A stretch of 64,000 nucleotides of DNA from Acanthochromis polyacanthus. Its lineage: Eukaryota > Chordata > Actinopteri > Pomacentridae. The notes under the pieces are model-generated. The model was given only the letters and a program-made list of their open reading frames with translations. It did no database searches and had not been told where the DNA came from. Below are positions 32,201 through 44,600 of the stretch, piece by piece. Every line of letters begins with the position of its first letter. Position 1 is the first letter of the stretch. The DNA is taken from the NCBI RefSeq assembly GCF_021347895.1, contig NC_067125.1:4916268-4980267 (forward strand), read 5' to 3'. Both the position numbers and the translations under genes were made by a program.

Positions 32201-35200
32201 TTTATCTTCTCTGCCGTGTTGCCGTCCAGGTATCGACCTGACAAGCGTTGCCAGCAACGTCCTCCAGCCAGGTGGCGACGACATAGGCAGAGTTTCCTGG
32301 AACATCAGAAATATACTCCTCGAGTACCAGGACACGTTCTCCGTCATAGAGAAGGTCAGAAACGTTCACAGCACTGAGGAAATTACGATAAATCCAGTCA
32401 GAGACGATTGTCAGTCTGTGGAATGATTGTGTTCTTCTTGCAGTGTCCAAAGCCTGTCTTGGTGGCTGTCCATGGAGCCTGTGTTGGAGCAGGTAAGACG
32501 GCTTCATCTCACTAAGTATTAACCTGAGAGTCACAAATAGACCCTTTTTCATCGCCGACATTTTTAATTCAACTCAATTTTATTGACTAGTATATTCAGT
32601 TGAGTTATATTTACATCATGAGTCAGAAAAAAGCCCAAATGTGTGCAGAAATGTAGAAGAACAAACGGGATAAAGTTCAAAATTCTGACTTGTCAAAATG
32701 CAGTTTTTAGATGATGATTTATTGAAGATTTATTAAAAACCCCTGTGAAAAACTAATTGCCCCTCATTGGTATCACGTTCTTCTTGTGGAATGCAGTATT
32801 AGTTTTCCACTGTATGTAGCAGATCCATGTCTTCCAGAAAGTTCCACTTTTGACTCTTGGAGCTCATCCAGATGTTTTTGTACCTTTATGTTCTTTTTGA
32901 TCCTTTAACTCTCCCATGGATCCGTTTCCTCTCAGAGTCTTCCTTATTGTAGAATCATGTAGATGGACCTTAGCTGAGGCCAGTGAGGTCCGCAGATCTT
33001 TAGATGTTCGTCTGGGTTCTTTTGCGACTCCTGGATTAGATGTGGATGCTCTTGGAGAAATGTTGGTCGTTGGTCCACTCCTGGAGGTTCATTACTGCTC
33101 CATGTTTCTCCATTTGTGGATAAAGTTCCTCAGTGTGGTTCTCTACAGTCTCTGGAGTTGTAACCCTCCAGACTGATGAATGTTCATGACTTTGTTCCTC
33201 ATCTGTTCTTGAATCTCTGTAGAACGTGGCATCATGTGCTGCCTTTTGGGACCCTTTAGCTACTTCACAATGTAGACAGGTTCTGTTTAGTGATGTTTAG
33301 GTCCAACAAGCCTGTCAGTGTTTACATGTGAGCGTTGATGGTGAGATTGATCCTATCTGCCATGACAGCATGTTTAACAAATTCAACATCAGTTGAATGT
33401 AGTGTTTGTTCTTCTGGACTTTCCACCTTTTCTGTCCAAAACCGACTTTAAGATGTTTTCCTGTGTTCTTTGAAATGATTCAGTTTTCTTTGCCGTCTAA
33501 CTGAACCTACTGATGGTCTGCTCCACGTTGCTGCTGACGTTCAGACCGAGTCCATCTCTCTTTGTGATACAGACCTCTGGTTCCTGCTCTTTGACTAAGC
33601 TGTTCTGTTTTGGTTGTGAGGTTTAAAGTTGTGTTGTGTTGTGGTGTTGTGTGGCAGGTGTTGATCTGATCACAGCCTGCGACATTCGTCTGTGCACTCA
33701 GGACGCCTGGTTCCAGGTTAAGGTTTGTATGTTTAGTTTGATCATCTAGAAATGTGGTGACCAGAAACAGAAACCATGCTTGAAGAAAATGTATATAAAT
33801 GTACTAACCAACTGACTTATTCCCCATCCATCATCCATCTATCATCCATCCATCCTTTACCATCCATCCATTATCCATCCATTATCCATCCATCCTTTAT
33901 CATCCATTCATTATCATCCATCCATCCATTATCCATCCATCCATCCATCCATCCATCATCATTCATCCATCCATCCGTCTGTTGCCATCATCCATGCATC
34001 CATCTATTACCATCCATCCATCCTTTATCATCCATCAATTCATCCATCTATCATCCATCCATCCATCCATTATCATCCATCCATCCATCATCCATTGTCA
34101 TCCATCCATCCATCCATCCATCCATCCATCCATCCATCCATCCATCCATCATCATCCATCCATCCATCATCCATTGTCATCCATCCATCCATCCATTATC
34201 ATCCATCCATCCATCCATCCATCCATCCATCCATCCATTATCATCCATCCATCCATCATCCATTGTCATCCATCCATCCACCCATCCATCCATCCATCCA
34301 TCCATCATGGTGTTTAATCACAATGAAACAAACGAGCAGAGCAACAATAACCACACGTACTACAGCAGAAGTTTGGGATTTTCTTCTTTTTTGTTGTGTT
34401 AATTTTTAGTTTCTTTTCAGTGTTTTCAGCTTTTATGGCTTCTTTTTTGGGAAGATTTAGGCTTTGGCTGAACTTTCTGCACCTGCTGAACTTTTATGCA
34501 TTAATTGTACTAAAACAGATTTTGTTGATAAGACTTGAGAAGAACAAGAAGACATTTTACTGCATTAACAGACTTAAAGGATACACATGAAACATAAGAA
34601 TCATGTATTTGATGTTGGGAAACTGTCTCATGTGATGCGTATTGACAGTGTTTCCTTATTTTCAGCGTCTGTTTTGCTCTACAGGAGGTTGATATTGGAC
34701 TTGCAGCAGATGTTGGAACTCTCCAGAGACTTCCAAAAGTCATCGGCAGCCGCAGGTAAACCAGCAATTTTAATGTTTTAATTTACATCTTTCATTTTTG
34801 CTGAATTTCAGATTATGTAAGATGATTAAAGTGACAGAATTCATCATTTAACAACTAAAACTCATCACGTGTTTGTATACGTTCCTTATTAGGAAGATAA
34901 GATGACAGACAGTGATGTGATGTAATGATGAGACCTGATTCAGACGACACAGGAACATACAGTCAGATAGAGATGACATTAAATCCATGTTCTTATTGTA
35001 TTTTCTTCATTTTTACAGCCTAGTGAACGAGCTGGCTTTGACTGCCAGGAAGATGTACGCTGATGAAGCTAAGAGCAGCGGACTGGTCAGGTAATCTACA
35101 TGATCAGAATGGGACTCTGTGCTGATGTTTGTATTGAACTGAGCTTTCAAAAGGTCGAATTTAACGATGCAGCTCGGACTATGTAAGACAAGGAGATGCT

Positions 35201-36185
35201 GCTTGGTGGTGGGAGGGGTGGACATAAACGAGATCATTTTAGATGCTCTGTGCTTCAACAGATTCAACTTGCAGTAAAATAATGGAAGCTACAGATTTGG
35301 CTTAAAGCTGTTTCAAAATGAGAAGTTTTCAGTCAGTATGAACAACTTGAGCCAGTTTAGTCCAGTTAATCCGCCAACTTAAGCCTGTATTTGATTAATT
35401 TCTTGAGTTTGTTTCAACTTAGCGTTGCTTTGAGCAGATTTACATCAGTATTAAAGTCCTTTGTGAGCCATAATAAAGCTCTTAACTGTATAAAGTTATC
35501 TTCCTGGTGATTCTTTTCCTGTCTATAATTTCTTCAGCTTTTATTCTGACCTACATCAAGCAGACTTTTTAAATCCACACAGCTTCAGGTTCATCGTCCT
35601 CAGAGCTGTTTCTCTCAGCGGATCAGTGTTTTATTGTCATTTTGGTTTTGCAGGATCGATTTTCTGAGTAAATCTGTTGAATATCTACTGGCTTCACTTT
35701 ATTTTTCTAGTCTGTCAGTCTGAATTCCTTCCTTTCCTCTCCAGCCGGGTGTTTGCAGATAAGGAGACCATGATGGCAGGAGCCATGGAGCTGGCTGGAG
35801 AGATCGCTGCTCGCAGCCCGTTAGCCGTTCAGGGCACCAAAATAAACCTGATCTACTCCAGAGACCACAGCGTGGCTGACGGACTGGAGCGCATGGTGAG
35901 GATTCGTTTGTCTTTCACCAGATTTGTCTCATCACACACAGATTGTTTAACCTCCTGATTTATGTCAGACTTCAGCCTCATCCACAGTTCTGTGTATACA
36001 TGGCAGAGAAATGTGACGACCAAAGTGCTGTAAACCTCTTTTAAAAGCGACTCCATCAGCACCGTGTTGATCTCTTGCAGGCCGTGTGGAACATGAGCAT
36101 GCTCCAGTCCCAAGACGTGATGAAATCAGCTATGGCCGCCATGGAGAAGAAGAGCCCCAAAGAGGTGGTTTTCTCCAAACTGTAA
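29252..36185 (+). CDS. ech1: Delta(3,5)-delta(2,4)-dienoyl-CoA isomerase, copy A, 310 aa
   Basis: Crotonase-family enzyme of unsaturated fatty-acid beta-oxidation. Exons: 29252-29288, 30379-30547, 31024-31112, 32230-32354, 32444-32492, 33658-33722, 34685-34755, 35019-35090, 35745-35895, 36081-36185, all in phase. The N terminus [12 protein letters not shown] is a basic, acid-free mitochondrial presequence, and the C terminus SKL is a peroxisomal signal, as in other ECH1. The catalytic acids are present: Asp159, Glu179 and Asp187, equivalent to rat Asp176, Glu196 and Asp204. The oxyanion-hole motif reads CVGAG instead of the usual CIGGG: residue 156 is Ala. Intron 2 starts with GC. Copy A differs from copy B by 13 residues, seven of them in exon 4. 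Intron 3 holds a hAT insertion and intron 6 a (CATC)n array. It is intact and could be functional or drifting. Confidence 0.93.
30026..30270 (+). repeat. SINE-like repeat, 5'-truncated, in ech1 copy A intron 1
   Basis: Matches the body of the element at 40128-40498 ('cagtccaaaaacatgctgag', 'tagccctgcgacagac', 'gggatagactccagccccca') and ends in an ATGG tail, but lacks the tRNA-like head. It was present before the duplication; the head is missing only in this unit. Confidence 0.75.
31159..32192. mobile_element. hAT-like non-autonomous element in ech1 copy A intron 3
   Basis: A 1,034-bp insertion absent from copy B, where the empty site reads through at 41484/41485. Ends are inverted: CAGGGTTCCAGACT on the left, and AGTTTGGAGCCCTG on the right, the near complement. 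The flanking direct repeat is CCGCTG (6 bp, or up to 9 if the terminal CTG is counted as target). No transposase frame remains. An interior block ('aaaagcactcaga.agcgcag') also appears near 11008 in flot2 intron 8, so the family is dispersed. Confidence 0.85.
32725..33420. repeat. Old transposon remnant in ech1 copy A intron 5
   Basis: Begins around 'cctgtgaaaaactaattgcccc' and includes 'tcatctgttcttgaatctctgtagaacgtggcatcatgtg', features of a common fish DNA-transposon relic. It is present in both units (42010-42720), so it predates the duplication. The 86-codon frame at 32916-33176 is part of the relic. Confidence 0.5.
33821..34311. repeat. (CATC)n microsatellite in ech1 copy A intron 6
   Basis: About 490 bp of CATC units interrupted by 'attatc', 'attgtc' and 'ctttatc' variants, with higher-order repetition. 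All three forward frames stay open for long stretches because the array has no stop codons. Confidence 0.95.
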
Positions 36186-36532
36186 AGAGGCCAAGTTCAG
36201 ATTCAACACAAAAGCTGCCGTTTTAATCCCACGCCGTGGCCTTTAATGGGGAACAAAGTGAGATTTTCTGTCTAGACTGAGCTCATAACACCAAAAACTG
36301 AAGCTTTCTAGTAATCTGTGATGTGAAGTGGAGATGATCATTAGTGGGTGGAAAACCTTTTAAACAGCGTTTTCATGTGTGCAATCCAACATTAACCTCA
36401 TATGAGCTGTAATAGTAGAAGTGAATGATGGCAACATACCAGCTAACACAATCTAAAAACAAGATGTGACTGTTAGTTTCTCAGCTCATCGCCATAAAAC
36501 ATGAACAGCCTCTTTTGTAAATCTGTTTTCCT

Positions 36533-36650
36533 ATTAAAGAAACTCATCTGAAAGTTAAAGGCGACAGTTTTCATCTTTTTCTCGCAGCCTGTTGAGCCAA
36601 AAGGACGGTTCGGTGCAAAATGTCGATTTAAATAACTTAAAAGCTTTATT
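36533..36650. terminator. Convergent poly(A) signals, left unit
   Basis: ATTAAA at 36533-36538 (+) follows ech1 copy A, and AATAAA on the minus strand at 36645-36650 belonged to cep295. In the left unit the minus-strand signal serves only a gene fragment. Confidence 0.5.
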
Positions 36651-36696
36651 GATAAAACGTCTAAATTAAAAGTAAAAAGGTAAAACTAGGACACGT

Positions 36697-37395
36697 TCAC
36701 TGTCGGCTCTGCTTGGCACGAAGCTTCTGTAAGGTTTTCTGTGGAGAGACGATAGAAAAATGTTCTTTTAATCAGATGTTTGGTTCCTGCTGCTCTGTAA
36801 CATCCACACGTCGTCTTTGAAATCCTAATAATCTACCTTGTGGAACTCCTTGGCCTTCAGTCTGTTTTTTGCTCCGTCTTCCTGTCGGCTCCTGACGGCT
36901 TTCTGCTGCTTCACCTCCTCCAGCTGCTTGTAGAGTCTGAAAAAACACAAGATCACACTCATCTGTCTGTAGTCACCGATTCATTCCACGTCAGAAATAC
37001 CGAAGGATGAACGTTGGAAAGTTCTCTTTCAATTAAACATGACGTGAAACATAAATGAATGAAGGGATTTGATCAAAAACGTGAATACAGAAGCTATATT
37101 TAATCATTCAGACCAGTGTAGACGTTAAATCCATGAATATTCCAGCAGTACCTCTGAGTTCTCTGGTGCATCTCGGTGATGTTGCGTTTTCTTTGCTCTG
37201 GAGTGCAGATTTTCACCTCGTCCACCTTCTTGTGTGCAGAACGGCTCACTGAGGAGGAACAGAAAAATGTTTTGGACTCTGATGTAGAACTTCTGGTCCC
37301 TAAAATGATTAGAATAAAGTAAATAAAAACCTGCAGGAGGAAGCTGGGGCGTTTTCTGCTTGATGAGCTCAGGTTTCACATGGAGCTTTGACACC
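36697..37395 (-). pseudogene. cep295: cep295 3'-end fragment created by the duplication
   Basis: Copies of the last exons of cep295: 36697-36738 (terminal exon with TGA), 36837-36936, 37152-37248 and a truncated exon from 37331. Sequence is close to the real gene (for example Lys for Glu in L-Y-K-Q-L, and SRQ instead of SQQ at the C terminus), and splice sites are kept. The upstream exon lacks about 128 bp present in the real gene (47652-47779) and is cut by the duplication joint near 37395, where ech1-upstream sequence begins. There is no promoter or 5' part, so it is a pseudogene fragment. Confidence 0.85.
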
Positions 37396-37716
37396 AGGTT
37401 GAACTATGAGGACGACAGATAACAAGTAATGTAGTACATTAATTGAATATTACATTTAAGTCCAAATTTTAGGTACTTGTTCATTATGTGACATATTTAA
37501 TTTCCATACTTCTTACTACAATTCAAAGGGAAATGTTGGGCTTTTTTTTACTCCACTACATGTATTTGGCCATTATAGTTGATTGTTAACTTACTATATA
37601 TATATTTTTTTTTTGCATGCAGAACATATTATAGGATGCTCACATTAAACTGCCCAACACATGCAAGAAGATTTGGCAGTAGATGAGAGTTTTGTTTTAC
37701 CAGAAAATGTATTAAT

Positions 37717-38310
37717 TTGACATTATTTGAGGTCATTTTTGATTTTTAAAAGTGATTCATCGTCACTGCTGGTTGATCCTGATTTCATATTTCATAAATA
37801 ATATTTTTGATGTATTATTTTAATAATTGCAATGTGTATTTAACATAATAAAATCAGGATATTACGCCACGAGGACAATAAGGATTAGCTGCAGCCTGAT
37901 ATTAAGGACATTAATCCACCAGGTTGATGACATTCATTATAGAGTGAGTATTTTTATAGATAGACTTTATTAATCCCGAGGGACATTCAAGTGTTCAGCA
38001 ACTTACATGCAACAAAATAAATAGCAAAAAGGCAGCTAAGGAACATTAACGTTAAAGGTTTGTATATTCTGAACATCTTGCTGCGCAATACTATAAAATC
38101 GTTTCTAATTGTAAAATCTATAGAATACTAAATGTACTTAAAATTCAATATACAGTATTTGCACATTTCAAGGCAAGTGTATTTTAATACTCTGAATAGA
38201 TTTTACTGATTCTACTTGTAATAGGGTATATTTATGGGTATTTGTACATATTCCGCCTGCTTTCAACTCTAATTCATTGATTACTCAGCAGCCTTAGTGT
38301 GCGGTTATAG
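37717..38310. repeat. Segment inverted relative to the left unit
   Basis: Reverse-complement counterpart of 28588-28904. It is longer because of inserts, including a LINE 3'-tail remnant near 37955-37995 ('agatagactttattaatcccgaggg'). Confidence 0.8.
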
Positions 38311-38651
38311 CTTTCGCGTTTGAGCCTCTTCGGCCGCCGTGGGAGGTTGGAGACTGAGCTAAATTAGCTGGAGAGAGTTAATGACAGTTTCATTGTCATT
38401 TCATGTTAACGCCTTTTGTTGTTGTAGATTAACAGTCGGCAAACGCTGTCGCTTTTTTTCCGCCTCTTAATCATCTGCTGGAGACCAAAGCAGTTAATCA
38501 GCGAACACTTTTGGTAAGAAAACTGTCGTTAAGTCTTTGGCTTCAGCTAGCAGGCTAACGCTAATTAGCATTCTCAACTGATCGATTCTCTCTGTTCGCT
38601 GCAGTTTTATTGATCAGTAAATTATCTGGACTGTGCCGCGTTCAAAGGGCG

Positions 38652-41600
38652 ATGCTGTCAGTGTGTGTCAGGTCAGCTCTCAATACATGTAAGTGTCAGT
38701 GTTTTGTGTGTTTTTGTTTAGCTTGAGTTTGATGTCGTGTTATTTAGTGTGAAAATGTGTGATAATGTGTTTAAAAGTTCCTGATAGTTGGATGTTCGTT
38801 TACTTTGTGCAAACTCTGACTAGCTTGTAAACAAACATTTAATAAAGTAAGCAAAAGTCATGGAGGGGGATGTGGGTGAAAGGTCACCAGTGCAGCTTCA
38901 GTGTTATATCAGAGTTTGTGTCCTGAAGTGTTTTCTGCAGCTCTTAAATATATAAATATGCTGTTGTTTATGTATTATTTTTCATGCTGGGGCTACAAAT
39001 GTTAATCTTTATGTTTAGCTATTAATAGGCAAAGTGTCTACTGGTTTTATTGAATTAAAGTCCATGAAATGAAGGTCATGTTTTCTCCAGTTTTAGGCAT
39101 AGTTGTGTTGTTGAGCTTTTCTCCTGGGCTCAAATGTGTATTTTAATATGTTTTAAAATGAGGCTGCAGCTGATATTGTTTGTGTTAAGCCATTAATACT
39201 CTGAATTTCTGCTGGATTTAGTGATTAAAAGTCTTAAAATGCTTCTTTTATCTTATTTTATGTAAGGCTGTGCTTTTAGGCTTTCTGCAGAGCTCAGACA
39301 TGAATTTTATTCTACTTTACATCCGGACTGTGTATAATAATGTTTGTATTGTTTGTTTGTTTGGTCTACCACCTTGGTAGATTTAGTGGGGGATAGTGGT
39401 ATTCAACCACATACTGTCCTCTTTTAGACCACAGAACCCGTTTTCTGTTTGTTTGTGTAATTTTTGGTAGGTTCACCTGTTAACAACCTTGGTTCATTTA
39501 GTTTTGTCTGAGACAAGAGGGGGGTGAAACGTAATAAACAGTTGATGCTATTAATTTAGCATCGGCTGTTCTGATAAATGATTAGCTAATCATTTATCAA
39601 AACAGCTAATGCTAAAATAATAGCTTGATTAATTTATTAGCCATTGCCGCTCTAATAAACAGAAAAATACTTAATTATTAAAAGTTTAATTACTCATAAT
39701 TGTATAAATTAATATGTTTAGCATTTTGCTGTTGTAGCTTATAGTTTACTATTTTCCTTATGGTTTAAATTCCTGATGATTTTTACGGAAACTTTCAAAT
39801 AAACAACCCAAAACTATTACAATTAATTTAAGATATCACTAAAAAAAGGGACCATAAAATAAAATGTTAGTGGATATTTGAGTGCACTTGTGTTGTTAAT
39901 TCTTATAGTATGCCTGAATACATGTGTGCCTGCTTGTGATCCCCTCACATTTATAAAAAAGAGTCTAACCATGACGTGTTTGACTCTCTTTATCAGTCAT
40001 TAGTGTAACTGCAGATCAGTTTTCTATCAGGAGACGTTTCACTGAAAATTGACCAATCATTTTAGCTGTGCCTGAACGTGTTGAATTTAAATCTGACAAA
40101 AAAAGTTAAGCTCATCATGTTTTGAATGGGGCTGCACAGTGCAGTAGTGGTTAGCACTTTCACCTTGCATCAAGAAGATCCCCGGTTCAAATCCCGGCCT
40201 TATTGGGATCTTTCTGCATGGAGTTTGCATGTTCTCCCTGTGCATGTGTGGGTTTTCTCCAGGTTCTCCAGCTTCCTCCAACAGTCCAAAAGCATGCTGA
40301 GTTTATTTGGTAACTCTACACTGTCTGTAGGTGTGAATGAGAGTGTGATTGTTTGTCTGTGTATGTAGCCCTGCGACAGACCGTTACCTGTCCAGGTGTT
40401 CCCTACCTTCACCCTAAACCATCTGGGATAGACTCCAGCCCCCAGTGACCCTAATGAGGATTAAGTGGTGTATAGATGATGAATGGATGGATGTCTGACC
40501 TGAACAGTCAACATGATGGATCAGCTGAAGCGAGTTAGCCTCCAGTGTCCTTGTTGTTGTTGTTGTTGTGATGAGCTCATGTTGTTGTTTGTGTCCCCTC
40601 AGACAGGGGCTTGTGGCTGCCTGCTCAGGCTGCAGTCAGAGCCATGTCGTCCTCTGGTGGTCCCACGTCTCCGTACACCTCTCTGGCCATCAGCCGCCCC
40701 GCTGAGTCCATCACACATGTGGAGCTTCACCGTCCCGAGAAACGCAACTCCATGAACAAGGCGTTCTGGAGGCAGGAACTGTTTAAATGAACACGTCACA
40801 TATAATGTTGAATTAATTTCTTTTTAATGTCAGTAGGTGTCCAAAGAACACAAAAATGATTGAATAAAACACTAAAAACATAGAAAACTGGAGCTGATTT
40901 AACTAAAAAATGATGATGCACACAAGTGTAAATAAAAAGTTTGAAAAGTATTTTTATTTATTATGCACAAACAGCAGTTACTAGCTGATAATTTTGCTTA
41001 TTTGTAGCTTCTACATTGATAAAATGTTGGGAGCTGCATTTGTGCGATACAGTTTGAGCTAATTTGATGTATGTGTAAACAAACTGTGGACACCAGGGGG
41101 CGCTGCAGGGAGAAATGTAAACTGTCAATTTAGTGTTTCATAGATGGATCGGAGTCAATATTGTGTCAGTAAATTGAAAAAACTGCAATAATTAGAGTAG
41201 TTGTTTCCACTTTTGTACTCAGTGCTGACAGCTGTTTTTACTAAATAACTGGCTGACAGATTTACTGATTTATTAAAGATATTACGCATTGAAGCTTCCT
41301 TTTGTCCTGAAATCTCAAAAAGCATTAAAAGGTTGTGTGTTTCTGTGCAGGGAGATGGTGGAGTGTTTCACTGAGATCTCTGAGGATCCAGACTGCAGAG
41401 TGGTGGTGGTTTCTGGAGCAGGAAAGATCTTCACAGCTGGTGGGTTTCCTGCTTCTGTCCTGAAGCTGTCCTCTTACTGCCGCTGTATTTATCTTCTCTG
41501 CCGTGTTGCCGTCCAGGTATCGACCTCACGGACGTTGCCAGCGACGTCCTCCAGTCTGGTGGCGACGACATGGGCAGAACTTCATGGAACATCAGAAATA

Positions 41601-44600
41601 CACTCCTCAAGTACCAGGACACGTTCTCCGTCATAGAGAAGGTCAGAAACGTTCACAGCACTGAGGAAATTAAGAAAAATCCAGCCAGAGACGATCGTCA
41701 GTCTGTGGAATGATTTTGTTCTTCTTGCAGTGTCCAAAGCCTGTCTTGGTGGCTGTCCATGGAGCCTGTATTGGAGGAGGTAAGACGGCTTCATCTCACT
41801 ATGTATAAACCTGAGAGTCACAAATAGACCCTTTTTCATCGCCGACATTTTTAATTCAACTCAATTTTATTGACTAGTATATTCAGTTGAGTTATATTTA
41901 CATCATGAGTCAGAAAAAAGCCCAAATGTGTGCAGAAATGTAGAAGACGACACGGGATAAAGTTCAAAATTCTGACTTGTCAAAATGCAGTTTTTAGATG
42001 ATGATTTATTGAAGATTTATTAAAAACCCCTGTGAAAAACTAATTGCCCCTCATTGGTATCACGTTCTTGTGGAATGCAGTATTAGTTTTCCACTGTATG
42101 TAGCAGATCCATGTCTTCCAGAAAGTTCCACTTTTGACTCTTGGAGCTCATCCAGATGTTTTTGTACCTTTATGTTCTTTTTGATCCTTTAACTCTCCCA
42201 TGGATCCGTTTCCTCCCAGAGTCTTCCTTATTGTAGAATCATGTAGATGGACCTTAGCTGAGGCCAGTGAGGTCTGCAGATGTTTAGATGTTCGTCTGGG
42301 TTCTTTTGCGACTCCTGGATTAGATGTGGATGCTCTTGGAGAAATGTTGGTAGTTGGTCCACTCCTGGAGGTTCATTACTGCTCCATGTTTCTCCATTTG
42401 TGGATAAAGTTCCTCAGTGTGGTTCTCCACAGTCTCTGGAGTTGTAACCCTCCAGACTGATGAATGTTCATGACTTTGTTCCTCATCTGTTCTTGAATCT
42501 CTGTAGAATGTGGCATCATGTGCTGCCTTTTGGGACCCTTTAGCTACTTCACAATGTAGACAGGTTCTGTTTAGTGATGTTTAGGTCCAACAAGCCTGTC
42601 AGTGTTTACTTGTGAGTGTTGATGGTGAGATTGATCCTATCTGCCATGACAGCATGTTTAACAAATTCAACACCAGTTGAATGTATTGTTTGTTCTTCTG
42701 GACTTTCCACCTTTTCTGTCCAAAACCGACTTTAAGATGTTTTCCTGTGTTCTTTGAAATGATTCAGTTTTCTTTGCCATCTAACTGAACCTGCTGATGG
42801 TCTGCTCCACGTTGCTGCTGACGTTCAGACCGAGTCCATCTCTCTTTGTGATACAGACCTCTGGTTCCTGCTCTTTGACTAAGCTGTTCTGTTTTGGTTG
42901 TGAGGTTTAAAGTTGTGTTGTGTTGTGTTGTGTGGCAGGTGTTGATCTGATCACAGCCTGCGACATTCGTCTGTGCACTCAGGACGCCTGGTTCCAGGTT
43001 AAGGTTTGTATGTTTAGTTTGATCATCTAGAAATGTGGTGACCAGAAACAGAAACCATGCTTGAAGAAAATGTATATAAATGTACTAACCAACTGACTTA
43101 TTCCCCATCCATCATCCATCCATCATCCATCCATCTTTTATCATCCACCAATCATCATCCATCCATCCATCCTTTATCATCATCCATCCATCAATCATCA
43201 TCCATCCATCCATTCTTTATCATCCATCCATCATCCGTAATCATCCATCCATCCATCCACCTATCATCCATCATCCTTTATCATCCATCCATCGACCATC
43301 CATCCATCATCCTTTATCATCCATCCATCCTTTATCATCATCCATCATCATCCATCCTTTATCATCCATCCATCTATCCTTTATCATCCATCATCCATCC
43401 TTTATCATCCATCCATCCTTTTTTCATCCATCCTTTACCATCCATCCATCCATCCTTTATCATCCATCCATCATCATCCATCCTTTATCAACATCCATCC
43501 TTTAGCATCCATCCATTGTCATCTATCATCCATCCATCATCATCATCCATCCATCCATCATGGTGTTTATTCACAATGAAACAAACAAGCAGAATAACAA
43601 TAACATGTACATCGGCATAACCTTTTTTGTTGTTTACCTTCACTTATTTTTTAATTTCTTTCCAGTGTTTTCAGCTTTTACGGCTTTGTTTTTTTTTTTG
43701 CGAAGATTTAGGCTTTGACTGAGCTTTCTGCACCTGCTGAACTTTAGCTCTTTGATGCATTAAATGTACTAAAACAGACTCGTAGAATAAGCAAACATTA
43801 CATTTAATATTTTGTTGATAAGAACTGAGGAGACTAAGAACCCATTTTACTGCATTAATAGACTTAAAGGATACACATGAAACCTAAGAATCATGTATTT
43901 GATGATGGGAAGCCATCTCATATGATGCGCATCGACGATGTTTCCTTATTTTCAGCGTCTGTTTTGCTCTACAGGAAGTTGATATTGGAATGGCAGCAGA
44001 TGTTGGAACTCTCCAGAGACTTCCTAAAGTCATCGGCAGCCGCAGGTAAACCAGCAAAGTTGCAGATTACATAGGATGATTAAAGTGACAGAATTCATCA
44101 TTTAACAACTAAAACTCATCATGTGTTTGTATACGTTCCTTATTAGGAAGATAAGATGACAGACAGTGATGTGATGTACTGATGAGACCTGATTCAGACA
44201 ACACAGGAACATACAGTCAGATAGAGATGACATTAAATCCATGTTCTTATTGTATTTTATTTATTTTTACAGCCTAGTGAACGAGCTGGCTTTGACTGCC
44301 AGGAAGATGTACGCTGATGAAGCTAAGAGCAGCGGACTGGTCAGGTAATCTACATGATCAGAATGGGACTCTGTGCTGATGTTTGTATTGAACTGAGCTT
44401 TCAAAAGGTCGAATTTAAGGATGCAGCTCGGACTATGTAAGACAAGGAGATGCTGCTTGGTGGTGGGAGGGGTGGACATAAACGAGATCATTTTAGATGC
44501 TCTGTGCTTCAACAGATTCAACTTGCAGTAAAATAATGGAAGCTACAGATTTGACTTAAAGCTGTTTCAAAATGAGAAGTTTTCAGTCAGTATGAACAAC

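Larger units (their letters stand above)
28316..37401. repeat. Tandem segmental duplication, left unit (about 9.1 kb)
   Basis: Starts at 'aactatgagga' (28316), which recurs at 37402 where the right unit begins. It contains the ech1 5' region, ech1 copy A and the last exons of cep295. The right end lies inside a cep295 exon (about 37395), so the duplication broke that gene copy. Exons are 90-100% identical to the right unit; introns differ by point changes, insertions and microsatellite length. Confidence 0.92.

Noticed and set aside
32916..33176. 86-codon frame conserved between ech1 copies (also 42200-42460)
   Set aside because: It belongs to an old transposon relic in intron 5; the similarity is explained by the recent duplication.
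33776..34402. Long plus-strand frames of His-Pro-Ser-Ile repeats (also 43057-43620)
   Set aside because: They are translations of the CATC microsatellite in ech1 intron 6; all frames are open because the repeat contains no stop.
40128..40200. Possible tRNA gene with a perfect B box
   Set aside because: It is the head of a SINE-like repeat with the typical repeat body and ATGG tail; I could not confirm a full cloverleaf.
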